A DNA stretch of 64,000 bases, from contig NOWV01000045.1 of assembly GCA_003344405.1 (NCBI GenBank), forward strand, positions 186,001-250,000, written 5' to 3'. Below the pieces are notes generated by a model, which was not told the DNA's origin, searched no databases, and was given only the letters and a program-made list of their open reading frames with translations. This stretch comes from Trichoplax sp. H2 (lineage: Eukaryota; Placozoa; Uniplacotomia; Trichoplacea). This document shows, one piece after another, positions 45,201 through 58,400 of this stretch. The translations under genes were made by a program, and so were the position numbers. Positions within the stretch are counted from its first letter, which is position 1; each line of letters begins with the position of its first letter.

Positions 45201-45851
45201 AAAGTTCCAGCGTCGCTTTGATTAATTCGTTATGATATGGCTTTAAGATCGTAAGAAATGATTTTGAAGATACTACGGTAACCGAAAAAGGGCACCTTTG
45301 ACTTTTGACTACATTGAAATAATTAAAGATATTTACAAAGCTAGCTATGTGACTGAATCTGGCTGAATTGGCTTTACTCTATTGCTTTATATAAAATGTT
45401 CGGTAATTATTTGATTCAACAATAAGTAAGTCCTTTCATTTAAACAAGTATATAAAATTTGTAACTTTTAATATAGAAGTACAGTATATACCAAACATTT
45501 GCAAGGCCTATGTTAAAATATTTGTGTGCGATTATCTTTTATATATTATTATTTAAATATACCCGTATGTCGCGAACACAATGTATAATTGTAATCAAAT
45601 ACTTCCTCGACAGCCAATGTGTTAATTTTTCAAAAAATAAAATATTTACTTTTAAGATAGACTTTAAAGTTGATTTGCATATAGTATTATAGCTGTTTGC
45701 CTACCAAGAAATGGCCAAAAATAGAATAGTACGGTCTTCAAACTGTCAACGAGTAGGTATGTTGCGAATTATTCACATACCAAATCAGCACTCAATGCTC
45801 CTTTTATAACCACATAGTTCATGTAGGTTTCCAGATCAACGTAGCAAATCT
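42291..45851. other. Intergenic between spinster copies A and B
   Basis: No supported gene. One candidate first exon on the plus strand at 44115-44216 encodes a short peptide with a hydrophobic stretch (CLVFCLIFAMLLGL) followed by a GTAAAT donor, but no downstream exons were recognised. Otherwise AT-rich with nothing evident. Confidence 0.45.
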
Positions 45852-48800
45852 TTATCGTAAAAGTGGTGTTTTCTATTGCAATGATATCGACCATTAGATA
45901 TTTGTACATTAAAGTTTTTACTGAATATTTCTTTTAAAGATTTCAACAAATGATAATGTCGACTAGTTTGTTAGTACTGACCTCCTGTAATATATCGCTA
46001 TTTTCAGATACAACCTGTTGATCATCTACTAATACATCGTTATCGCCAATAAGTCGAAGCATTTTTTCTCTATCATTTACCAGAGTTAACGATGCAAATA
46101 AATGAAAGCCGCAACCAAGCATACAAACAAATGTACAAATCAATAGAGAATATCTTAGAGCGTAGGATTGAGCAACTGGGCTTTTATTTATGGTGATTGC
46201 ATCCGATATCTGTCACAACATGATGTGATAAAGATTGTTTTAAAATCTTAAATAAATCATCAAAGTAATTTCAAAAGAAGAAGATAGGCTAACCGCTCCA
46301 ACAATGTAAGGACTAGCAGCATCCCCGAGTAAATGACCTACAGCAATTTGAAAGGCTTCTGCTGTTGAACGTCTGGCAGGTGGTATAGTATACTTTATCC
46401 GCAATTGGACATGTCAACGGATAAATATTAAATGAATTTAGTTATTATACGAGGTGAGCAAATGTAGAGATTAGGTTAAATGTTGGTGTTACTGATATAT
46501 CTGCGTTGCAAGACACGTACGTAACCGCCGTTAATGCACTTACCAATAATATATCTGTAATAGGAGTGGTGAGTAAGAAAATGGCAAAGCAGCCCATGAA
46601 TACGAAAACCTGCGAAAATAAACCAGATTGAACGTCTTAATTTAATATGGTTGTTGCTACACGGTATAACTTGAACTTTAGAGTAATTTTTGCATGATAA
46701 TTACCCATGCTATGACTATGCTGAATTCACCAAATACTAAACAAAGGTACAGTGATATCCCAGATGTAGCCATACCAACTGCGCATACAATAGCATCACC
46801 TTCCTTAATCACATTTTCTTTTAAATAACTTGCGGCTCCAGCGCCAGTTAATACGCCAGCTATACCACCAAAGCACAGTATTATACCAAAATATAATCCG
46901 GTTCTGATGTAGAAGTTAAAGGTAAATTTAGAAATTGCACCATGTAGCTGATCGGTGCATTTAGAAGTAGAAGTACACAATTAAATATGTTATTAGTTTT
47001 ATTATTTGAGTACACACTGCAGTAGCGTAGCATGTCCAGTTATGCTAAGCTGCAGATAATATAAAGTCGGTGCCGACCAGAATGCCAGCGCTCCTATGGT
47101 AAAAAATTGACAGGCATATCCAAGACTGGAAAGAACATAAGTCCGCCTATTTACGAGTAATTGGATATTTATCATTTAAGGCTTGTAATGATTTTAGAAA
47201 AATAAAGAATTATTACGTTTTAAGAATTGCTTTAATATCGGTTATCCAACTAGTAGCGCGAAATCCATGCCAATTGTCGGTAACATTTGAATTTACTTCT
47301 GCATTACCGCGGGGTGGATTTTCGTTAAATAAAATACAGATTACTGCTGTTACAACTCCTATGCCGGGAGAGACCTATTTGCAGTAAATTTGAGGTTAAA
47401 AGAAACGAAATTTTGAACGTAACGTTGGTATCAGCTTTGATTATTACCAACATATCGCCATAACTACTACATAACTTTCGAGTACCTAACTTAACTTACC
47501 CAGAAAGCAGCTCTCCAGGTTTTTGCAGCTTTCGCTACAAATGTTCCAACTAGAAATCCCAAAGCACTATCAATTATCAATATGTAATCCGGGATGATTA
47601 AAAAGATTTTAGTAGTTAAATGAAACTATCATAGGAAATAGTTTATGTAATGTACTGTATGTTGCAATAACATGTAATTATTTCTATTAAACTTGTATAA
47701 ATACGGAGTTATATTTATCCTTAAGGTACGTATCGCGTTATATCAATCGCGTTACTTGAGCGATAATTTCATATTACCTTCCAATTGGAACAGCTAGATA
47801 ATATAAAGCTAGTGCGGTAGTGCGTTTTCTGTCAGTGAATAAATCAGCAATAATTGTAGGAGCAATAATACCATAACTTGCTTCACCAATTCCGCTGCAT
47901 GCACGTAATAATAGGAATAGCCAGAAATGCTTTCATAGGAAATATTAGAAATTGTATGTCTGTTAATAGCTTTAAAACTAAGTAAATACTCCAGTCGATG
48001 CATTTATGAAGCATTTTCGCACGTACTATATAATATGTGGGTATGAATAATGCTATGTTCTACTACTTGTACTGTACGTACATCAAAAACGAGATAGTAA
48101 GCATATAATTTTATTCGAGAGAAGATGAGTTAGAATTACAATTTTGGTAGAGTTACCTGTTTACCCTTTGCCACAAATGATGAAGCAAATGTTACTGATG
48201 CCCACATAAGCAGTCCCATAGACATTAAAGTATTGCGATTATAGCGGTCTCCCAGGAAACCAAAAACTGGAGAAAAGGTCAGATAGCTAATAATAAACAC
48301 ACTCTGAATAATGCCCGCCTGTCCGTTATTAAGATCGAATGCTTTCTTAATATCAGGTAGAACACCTAATGAAATAGCAATTTTAAAATGTTACAATTAT
48401 TCGTGATGAATCCAAGCATAAGTATCTTCTACAGTAGCAAGGTAGAACATGAATATTCCAGAATTAACTAATTAACTCATAAACTAGCTCGTCTGTCTTA
48501 TATTTTACGTATACATTATCAGTAATTGGAATAGCTTGACAAATAATTATATCATGTAATCGCAATTGCAAGTATTATGCTGACTAATAACTCAAGGTTG
48601 TAAATAATTGTTATGAGCTGCACCTATAGCACGTCTTATATTAATTTAATTTGATATATACGAGCTGTCCAAGTTATCTTTATCAATCGGCTGTGTGAAG
48701 TATACTGCAGTGCATAAAATTGAGTAGTGTAGATACAATAGAGTACAGTACGTCTATGTTGGTCTATTTGATCGCATTCTATAATTTAGTTCCTAAAATT

Positions 48801-48907
48801 CTTGTACAATTATCTCAACCTGATACTGTCACACGGTCCATGTTGTTGAGTAAGCTCATTACTGTTAAAACAAAGACAGTAAAGATGGTTCGTTTGCTGT
48901 TAGCCAT
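45852..48907 (-). CDS. spns: Spinster-like MFS transporter, copy B (one-base frameshift in exon 4)
   Basis: Exons: 48820-48907, 48157-48365, 47778-47929, 47500-47567, 47217-47374, 47018-47146, 46705-46903, 46544-46609, 46294-46392, 45982-46209, 45852-45872. Exon lengths equal those of copy C except exon 1 (88 against 91 bases), exon 4 (68 against 67) and the last exon (21 against 18). Exon 4 has six T's (plus strand) at about 47520-47525 where the frame needs five; as given, the conserved TWRAAF motif is lost and the frame breaks. Everything else is intact: [50 protein letters not shown] and a last exon KTPLLR. With one base fewer it would encode 471 aa. It is closest to copy C. A sequencing or assembly error or a young null allele are both possible. 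Confidence 0.85.
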
Positions 48908-50752
48908 CTTTTTACTTGTCGTTAATCCAAAATACTTTTCTACAAACTTCTCACAAGTTACAGTACCATCTTTACTCGTAATCGGGGACGACTGATAACT
49001 GCTGGCTCAGATTTTATTTTTATCTTTCTATCCTGTGCAATTTCAATTTTGACTTTCTATCTTTGTCATCTTTAAATTTGAACACAGCGATTTTGAGCAG
49101 TAGAAAGCGCTGACTTTTGATAATATCCTTCAGTAAGCTATCGTTCAGTGGAAGCTTCGGACTCTTGCGTCTTGACTACAGTACAGTACTGTACAGTGAA
49201 ATTTTCCTACGCATGCAGTACAGTACAGTACAGTGCAATCTGCAGTCCTCGGAACACTACTGTATAGTGTATACTGTATGTATGATATGCTCGATTACAG
49301 CGATATTCTGGAATTACGGGGAATATAAGCATACCCGTAGATGATAAAGTATATGAAATTCATTTTCTGTAAGTAGAACCATGGACAACTTAATATACCA
49401 TCTAGAGCATAAAAAGTGGTATTTCATATCCAGGTACTGCCATGTACAACAATGCCTAATAACAACCCATACGGGCATTTCGTAGACTATGATTCGTATG
49501 TCTATCATGATGTTTATACGATACGAAACTTTGTGTATAGTAGATTTGCGCTAATAAATGGGGTTATACTTCACGCTTTAGCGATTTCCGTTCTATCCTA
49601 ACCGCAAATGCCATATCGACCTTACTAAGTTGGGTAATGATAAAATTGTTGTTAGCAGAAGCTAACAATATCGGAATACTCGTAGATCATTCACCTACTT
49701 AAGGGGTTTACAGTAAACTTTACAATTTAAAAGTATGGTATATCTGCACCGCATAACACATGTTATACAGTTATAGTATATAGTATAAGGCCAAAATCTA
49801 CGTCTTAATACTGTGATTTCGGAGATGCAATGTAAAAGTAATATGATACTGGTACAGTACTGAACTCTATTCGAATAATGTAACGTAACGTAGGGCAGCT
49901 TCAATTACTGGTCGATTTTTCCTTAAGTTAACCACACATCGATATACGATCTACCATGCATTGTACAACTTTTTATTGACAATTGTAATGTATATTTGGT
50001 ATACGGTCTTGTAACACACTGCCGATATAAGTATAAAGTCTAAAATGGAATTACAATTATAGGTTATAGTTGGTATTGCATAAATGCTAGTAGAAAGCCA
50101 ATCCAAATAGTAAAAATATTATCGTTACAGAATATTTGTTAGTTAGTTGTACTTGATCTATAAATTTCAGCTGACGACTATAGATTGTTATTCGCATAAA
50201 TACTATAATAGAATCTTCTAATTTGAGATTTCTTAATAACGCGAGAGTAATTCGTAGAATAGTCGTAACTTTATAACAACTTCAGATCGGCTAGATGATA
50301 AATAGATTAATAATTGGAAGGAAATAAATTTCTAGATAAAACAGCATAAAATATTGTCTATTATTTGAAAATGACAATGGATATTACCTAGCAATCAGTA
50401 CTTTCAATATATATTTTCTATGATTTATATAACTTATCAGCAGCGATCAACAATTTTACCTGCTAATATTTCTGTTTATTTTTAACATGCACATATAACA
50501 GTATTATCGCCATTTTTCTCCATTGATTACTATTTACAATGAGGCGCTGTAGATTTTTATAATCAATAAAATCCATGAATAGCAATTAAACAACCTTCAG
50601 TGAAATTGGAAAATTTTTAGCCATTATCTACATATGTAAATTACATTATTTTACAATTGATTTTCTCTTTAATTCTGCCATTTCGACGATTACACTGCTT
50701 TAAAATCATTAGCAACATATACCATCATAGAATACACTTCCATGAAGTTTCA
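48908..50752. other. Intergenic between spinster copies B and C
   Basis: No supported gene. It holds a GTAC array at 49177-49275 and several incidental frames (49117-49344, 49314-49508, 49416-49601, 49695-49904) with no family resemblance and no plausible splice partners. Confidence 0.5.
49177..49275. repeat. GTAC-W pentamer arrays
   Basis: Two short runs of GTACA/GTACT pentamers (about 49177-49198 and 49216-49234), followed by degenerate TACTGTATA-type sequence. They lie in the 5' flank of spinster copy B. Confidence 0.75.
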
Positions 50753-53743
50753 TCATAAATGTGGAGGTTTCTGAGAATTATAAAAATAATATCAAATGAA
50801 TATGGCAGAAAAACTGGCATTGTGATATTGGCGCGTATAACCTATAGAGTACCTCGTATGGAATCTGGCTATCTTCATTCTCAATCTGTTGATATTCAGC
50901 TCTTACAACGTTGTCTCTTATCTGTTGTAACATTTTCTGTTGATCTCTCACCAATGTTAAAGATGCTAGTAAATGAAAGCCACAGCCCAAAATGCAAGCA
51001 AACGGACAAATCAAAAGAGAGTATCGTAAAGCATAAGATTGAGCAGCTGGTCCTTCATTTGTGGTTATTGAATCTGCTATCTGCATATTAATAAAGTTTT
51101 CAAAAATTATCAAATGAATGTTTTTAAAAACTATATTATAGCCCTTATTTACAGCACTATTTGATACATGTAGCACTATCTGATCATAACTGACCGCTCC
51201 AACAATATACGAACTGGCAGAATCTCCAAGTACATGGCCCATTGCTATTTGAAAAGCTTCGGCTGTTGATCGTCTAGCTGGTGGTACAGTGTACTACATT
51301 TGTGTAGTATAGATTGATATAAATTAAGATTTTCGATTAAAGGGATGTCCTATCGCTGTACTTACCAGAAGTATATCCGCTATAGGAGTACCGAGCATGA
51401 AGATGCTAAAGGAGGTGATAAATAGAAAGGCCTACAGGGAGATTTAAAAGAAAGTACGTATTGTAGGGCTAACAGTCACTAAGGTAATAGAGCAACATAA
51501 CGTACCCATGCTACTCCCAAGTTCAGTCGTCCAAGCGTCAAACAAAGATATAGAGATATTCCTGAAGCCAACATACTAAGGGCACATACAATAGCGTCAC
51601 CTTCCATTATCTTACGTTTTTTTAAGTAATTAGCAGCAGCAGCCCCAGTTAATACGCCACATATCCCACCAACAAGTAGAATTACACCAAAGTATAACCC
51701 AATTCTAAGATCAGGTTGATCAAATAAGAGAAAAATTTTCATGATATAGGATTTTAATCATTGATACCATTGTCATAAAATAGGAATGCTAGAGTGGTTG
51801 TCTTTGTGAATCTTGCAGACTATAGAGCATACGTACTGAGATAAAGTAGCGTAACCGGTTAAGCTAAGCTGTAAGTAGTATAAGGCGGATACAATCCAAA
51901 ATGCTAATGCTCCTAGAGTAAAGAACTGGCAGGCGTATCCCAGGCTAGACAATACATATGTTGGCCTACAGCAAAGATTAGTGATTGAAAGCGATTAAAT
52001 GACGATCATTCGTCAATATTCTTTCTATATTTCAGAGAATGTCATAAGATTATTACGTTTTGAGGATTGCTTTTATATCAGATATCCATGTGGTAGCTTC
52101 AAAGCCATGCCAATCTTGTGTCACGTTTGATTCTACCTCTGCTTTACCGCGTGGGGGATTTTCATTAAATAATATGCTAAACACCGCTGTTAAAATTCCT
52201 AAACCAGGTGACACCTAATGAATAATAATTTATTATAAGGTCGAATCACGATTGCATGTACATGTATGACATTGTTACAAAACTACATTTTGATATGTAC
52301 TTCTACTTATATACGAGTACGAATAATTGTAGTTACCCAGAAAGCAGCTCTCCAAGTTTTAGCAGCCATTGCTACAAATGTTCCAATGTATAGCCCTAGG
52401 GCTCTATCGTAATGTAAGGGTTAATATGATAAATTATATTAAATTATTGTAGTTGTTCGCAAAATAGTTACTAATCATAAATATGAACTTTAGGATGTTG
52501 ATAACGTTCAAAAAATTTATAGTGTATCCCATGCAGCCATGCTATTTTATGGGAATTTGTTAAGTTATCTTTCGTAAATTAAAATTACCCTCCAATTGGA
52601 ACAGCTAAATAATATATTGCCAGTACGAGCGATCTCATTCTATTGGTAAATAGGTCAGCGATAATTGTAGGAGCAATAATACCATAACTAGCTTCACCAA
52701 TGCCACTACATCCACGCAGCACCAAGAATAACCAATAATGCTAGTTAGGTGGAAAAATATGTCAAAAATTGAATACCATACGTATTTGTTTCATCTCCAG
52801 TATGCTAAATACCCGTTTCTACAAATTGTATTATTATACCATAGATACCTGATAGCCATCTGCTACGAAAGAAGAAGCAAACGTCACGGATGACCAAATA
52901 ATTAATCCTGTAAACATCAAAATTTTGCGATTGTAGCGATCGCCCAAGAAGCCATAAATTAGAGCACTGATCAAGTAGCTAATAACAAAAACAGTTTGGA
53001 TTAAGCCGGCTTGGGTGTTGTTGAGGCTGAAGGCCTTCTTGATATCAGGTAAAACACCTACACGGAGTGCAACAATAAAAATAACCATTGGGTTTGACAT
53101 AAAAATGGGCTTGTACTACGAACACAAAATGGAATTTTGCGCCTACAAATACTGTAATACGATGCAACAAATGAAAGCACTCGTATCATATAGTATTTAA
53201 TATGGCCAGAGCTTAATATCATGATGATTTTCTAGTATTACTGCATTGTATGAGCCAAAAATTTAGGATCTCATTGATTCGATAGGGTTTACAGTTTACA
53301 TTACGAAATCCTCTTGAACTTTGATGCACGGTTGGCATTCGTAGTGTACTGTACAGTACAGTACTGTATAATGCAGTAGTACTGACTGATATGCTGTCCT
53401 GAAGATTTTAAAACTCGCAAGTGCGCCCACTATATAGTATCAGACAGTAGGAGTACTACACTAATTTGTAAATTTAAATATTGATAATATCACTATTATC
53501 ATTGTCATTACTTGGTTAATTACGTTAACTAATACTACGATGGTCATACTGTATTTGTCATTCGATAAACGATTATTAATCTTTGATCTATTGATAGTTA
53601 AATGAATGAAGTTTTATATGAAACTATTTCTAGGCCTACTTTTGTCCATTACCTGATATAGTCACACGATCCATGTTGTTCAGCAGGTTCATTAAGGTCA
53701 AGCTAATTACCGTACAGATAATCCGTTTATTATTTTCGGCCAT
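50753..53743 (-). CDS. spns: Spinster-like MFS transporter, copy C
   Basis: Exons: 53653-53743, 52849-53057, 52589-52740, 52337-52403, 52057-52214, 51837-51965, 51506-51704, 51366-51431, 51195-51293, 50853-51080, 50753-50770; 1416 bases, 471 aa. The start ATG (53741-53743) opens [12 protein letters not shown], followed by LLNNMDRVT. Marks: [54 protein letters not shown] and [11 protein letters not shown]. The helix before ADILL reads [12 protein letters not shown] and lacks the canonical GE...NW pair seen in copy D. The final 18-base exon encodes KPPHL. It is a probable lysolipid or sphingolipid exporter by family; the changed helix suggests altered substrate or coupling. Intact copy, adjacent and most similar to B, so B and C look like the youngest pair. 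Confidence 0.9.
53343..53382. repeat. GTAC-W pentamer array
   Basis: A short TAGTGTACTGTACAGTACAG-type run within the first intron of spinster copy C. Confidence 0.7.
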
Positions 53744-54061
53744 TGCAGTATGGACGAATTGGTAATGATTTGCAGAAAGGATCGCGATAGTAGCTACCTC
53801 TGCACTACAACTTAATGGTAGATATAACAATGCATCAACGACATCAGTTTCGGGTTATGCCATTTCATCTAAGCCTATTTCTCCATCGTTTTTGTGTACT
53901 GTTAGCTTATTACGCAGTGCGGATGCTGCATTGATCTGTATAATTCAGAAATGCAAACGTCTTTCTCTCTATTTTTGAGTATTCCCCTGATGTTAAGAGA
54001 TCTGCAGATTATAAGGGAGAATCAAGGCGTGTAAGTTTTTGCGATGGAAATCAATCAACTG

Positions 54062-55115
54062 ACTGGGAATCTTATTCATTGTACCGTACCGTAACGTACT
54101 GGACTGAGTTCCTTACTCCTGACAAGGCACTAGACCTGAGAAAGGGTTCGGCTCGGTTCGGTCCGGTCCGAACCGTTATGATCTATTGAAGGCACTAAAG
54201 TACAGTATGGAAACTAAACTGCACTGTACGAAGTACTGTAAAGTATACAGTAGTACTACAGTATACTGTACTGTACGTACTGTACTGTACAGTATGACGT
54301 CATGTAATCTGGCCTACAAAGCAATGGCTACAATACCGAGCTACAGTACAGACCTTATAACAATTCTTCTGGTACAGTGTAAGTACTGTACTGTACTGTA
54401 CTGTACTGTACTGTACTGTACAGTGTTGACAGAAAAAACTACAGTACTGTACTGTACCGTAAACAAGGTGAAAATAATGACGTTACCGTAAACAGTACAG
54501 TACAACAATTTCCAAATTGGACCGTGACAGCGGCTCATGTCGGCTACTATAGATACTGTTACAGGAGTAACAAATGACATCTTCTCTATCTTTTAATTGT
54601 TGTTACTTTACTTTCTGCTTGGGATTAATTNNNNNNNNNNNNNNNNNNNNAAGCCTATTTCTCCATCGTTTTTGTGTACTGTTAGCTTATTACGCAGTGC
54701 GGATGCTGCATTGATCTGTATAATTCAGAAATGCAAACGTCTTTCTCTCTATTTTTTAGTATTCCCCTGATGTTAAGAGATCTGCAGATTATAAGGTAGA
54801 ATCAAGGCGTGTAAGTTTTTGCGATGGAAATAAATCAACGGACTGGGAATCTTATTCATTGTACCGTACCGTAACGTACGAAGTACTGTAAAGTATAGTG
54901 CTATACTGTACTGTACGTACTGTATGACGTCATGTAATCTGGCCTACAAAGCAATGGCTACAATACCGAGCTACAGTACAGACCTTAAAACAATTCTGCT
55001 GGTACAGTGTAAGTACTGTACTGTACAGTATGGTGTTGACAGAAAAAACTACAGTACTGTACCGTAAACAAGGTGAAAATAATGACGTTACCGTAAACAG
55101 TACAGTACAGTACAA
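54062..55115. repeat. GTAC-W arrays in both allelic copies
   Basis: Arrays at about 54225-54295, 54383-54425, 54440-54510, 54880-54925 and 55012-55115. The run near 54385 has eight successive GTACT units. Array lengths differ between the two copies, showing that the repeat is unstable or polymorphic. Confidence 0.8.
54631..54650. other. Assembly gap 4 (20 N)
   Basis: 20 N's between two versions of the same sequence. Confidence 0.95.
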
Positions 55116-55493
55116 CAATTTCCAAACTAGACCGTGACAGCGGCTCATGTCGGCTACTATAGATACTGTTACAGGAGTAACAAATGACATCTTCTCTATC
55201 TTTTAATTGTTGTTACTTTACTTTCTGCTTGGGATTAATTAAATCGATCACTTACTCGATCGGCGTTCTAATTTGGAAAAGTTTAGATGAAGAAGAAGCC
55301 GCTTGGTTTGACAGCGAATAGAATGCATTCTATATGAGCACAAGAACTACATACGTATCTACAACATAATTGAAGATTATCAATTTTCATCAGTACTACT
55401 GTAGTACTGTCTATCTGGGACAGGTATTTTAAGTGATACAATTAATTATTGTTGAAACTCGTTGAAGGAAAGTTCAAGGAGAAAATCAAGAAA

Positions 55494-58400
55494 ATGGTGA
55501 TGACAGCTAGGCAAGCGTATATAACAGTTGGGGTCCTCTTTCTCATCAATCTTTTAAATTACATGGATCGTTACACATTAGCCGGTACTTCAATATCATT
55601 ACTGATATTACTACAGCTATCATTCATTGAACAAATTCGGTGCTCTTTTATCCTTAACCTTAACTAAAAGCTAGAATTATGGTCAATCATGGTGTGATGA
55701 ACTTCACCAAATATAACTGTTAGGAAACTTTTCACTTCGATGAGCGTAGTCCAAGCGTACAGTACAGTACAGACTATCAATGCTGTCCAAAATAGCATGC
55801 TGTTACACTGTAGTTTACATAGTATTATTATCAATTTACCCGGTCTTCGCTTGAATAAATGATAAGATTAGCTGAAAGCTCAATTAAATTTACTGGTTAC
55901 AGTAGTTGATTTCCACTACCTTCTACCATGGACTACGACATTGTTAGTCCATGATTCTACATAGTACAGGTTACCATGCTTAATTGATATTATTAGATTG
56001 TTGATGATATGCTCATAAGGATATCACATTATCATCTGATAGCATGATAAGATCAGAAATGGACGTTGTCTTCAATTTTCAATATCTGCTAAACCAGCTC
56101 ACTATCCAATAGTACTTCCTCATTCATACTGTAGTCACTGTAGAACGTATATAAAAATAAATAATAAAAATAAATTTCTCTTAACGTATTACTACTGTAC
56201 AATAGGTGTACTTCCGATGATTAAGAAGGCTTTCGGACTTGATTTTGAAGTTGCTGGCCTGCTTCAGACTGTATTCATCGTTAGTTACATGTCTTTGGCG
56301 CCAATATTCGGCTACTTAGGTGATCGCTATAACAGGAAAATTATAATGGGTACTGGAATACTTATTTGGGCTGGGACAACATTAGCTACTTCTTTTGTTG
56401 CTGAAGGCAATAAGGCAAGTTACGATTGAGTCAATCTTGTGCTTTCTTTAACATATACTGTATACAGCGTGCAATATACATCTCTTAAATTTAAGTTAAA
56501 CTACATACGCATCCAATGACCACTTTTAAAAGTTTCTGAACTTAACTGACGCCTGACGCATATCTTCACATACCGTAATAGCACTATTTTACCATTGTTG
56601 TAAAACAATATTTATCGCTACAATTTTAATAGTATGGCTTATTTGTTAGTACAGTAAATTATTATTGCACTATTCGTGATGGCTTTTTATTAGAAGAAAG
56701 ATTTAATTGAGTAAATCTCTAAAATTTTTAGAATGTATGGTTAATGCTGATTATTCGTGGATGTGTCGGTATTGGAGAAGCAAGCTATTCTACTATCGCA
56801 CCCACTATTATTGCCGATATGTTTAGCGGTCAGCAAAGAACGAAAATGCTAGCTTTCTTTTATTTCGCCATCCCGGTTGGAAGGTAAGAGTTAGATATCT
56901 ACGTAAGATCACGGTATTTCATTTGGAAATGTTGTCAATTTTTGACTTATTGATGTAATAGCGGATTGGGCTATGTTTCTGGTTCACAAATCGCAGCAGC
57001 AACGAAAAGCTGGAGATGGGCCTTTAGGGTATGCCGTAATTGTACACCTTAAAATATATGTAGTCCTTTAAAATAACGTTTCAATTTGTTGACAGATAAC
57101 TCCAGGGATCGCAGTTGTATTATCAGGGTTTTGTTTCTTTGTAATTACGGACCCTCCTAGAGGTCACTGCGAACAGGTGGCTCAAAATACTGAAAAGTAT
57201 GAAGTTAAGGCCACAACTTGGAAAGCTGATATGAAAGCGTTACTTCGAAAGTTAGTAATTCTATTCCATTTAACTTCGATTAGGAAGGGATACAATAGTA
57301 AAAGTAAATATTTCATTTTGAAATCTTATCAACTTTCTTTTAAAATTACTGTATATTCAAACGCTGGTGAACTAATGTACCGAATGTACACGTATAAAGC
57401 AAAACGTATGTTTGGACGACTATTGGCTTCACGTGTGTTGCTTTTACTACCGGTGCGTTAGCGTTTTGGGCACCCACTTATATTACTTCAGCTGAGTTAG
57501 CTCAGGGAATAACGTCTACCAGTAGGTTAGTACCAACTGTATATATTTTCAGTACGTTAACTTTAAAGTTATGCTGAGATGTCATCTGATATACATGATT
57601 AAAAATCCACTGAGTAATAAATTATAATTTTATTGACTTATGTTTTAATTTAATACAGCAAGATTTCAAGTGATTTCGAATTTCTTACAAACTTAGCTTT
57701 CGAGATTTTTATGTGCATTAATTTTTTTTACTTAATTTATTCTTTAATTAAAGTACTGGTTTGATCTTTGGCGCAATTACATGTGCTGCTGGTATTACTG
57801 GAGTTCTTATCGGTGCAGAATCTTCAAGAAGATTTAGAAATCGTATACCATATGCTGATGCTATTATATGTGCAGTCGGTTTGCTAGCTTCTGCTCCATT
57901 TGTATATGTTAGTTTATTTTTGGCCGAAGTTAGTTTGCCTCTTGTGTGGGTAAGTGTTTTATAAGTCTTTAGCTTTACAACAGAAGTTTTAGAAGTTATG
58001 TTTGATGCCAATTAGGTACTGATTTTTATTGGTGAAGTTTTAATTAACTTAAATTGGACACCGATAGCAGATATACTACTGGTACGTAGATTAAAGGATA
58101 TATTAGTTCCCATGAAAATACTAAAATTTTATTATGCAAATTTGAGAAATAATCTTTATAATAATATAATTTTATTATATTAGTATACTGTTCCCCCTGC
58201 AAGGCGGTCAACAGCGGAAGCATTCCAAATATTATTTTCCCATTTATTTGGGGACGCTGGAAGTCCATATCTAATTGGTGCAGTAAGTAATATCGTATGC
58301 TTATATATTTGAAATTTAGCACTGGTTTTCTAACATATCAGTCACTATTTGATATTTCTATTTGTCAGATTGCTGATTCTATCACAACCAATAAAGAGCC

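Larger units (their letters stand above)
53869..55240. repeat. Near-identical copies flanking gap 4 (53869-54630 and 54651-55240)
   Basis: Both copies start AAGCCTATTTCTCCATCG and end at CTGCTTGGGATTAATT. The second lacks a 130-base segment (54100-54229) present in the first and differs in GTAC array length. They lie between the divergent promoters of spinster copies C and D. The minus-strand frames 54341-54580 and 54930-55190 are the same piece read in the two copies. Confidence 0.8.

Noticed and set aside
45852-48907. Calling spinster copy B a pseudogene
   Set aside because: Only one homopolymer base is off and all other exons, motifs and splice sites are intact, so error or a recent allele is more economical.
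49416-49601. 61-codon frame beginning MVFHIQVLPCTTMPN
   Set aside because: Overlaps an opposite-strand frame of similar length and has no splice partners or family signal.
54341-54580. Two matching minus-strand frames (also 54930-55190) starting MSFVTPVTVSIVADMSRCHG
   Set aside because: They look like a conserved small protein pair but are the same DNA present as two haplotype copies, and most of the frame is GTAC repeat.
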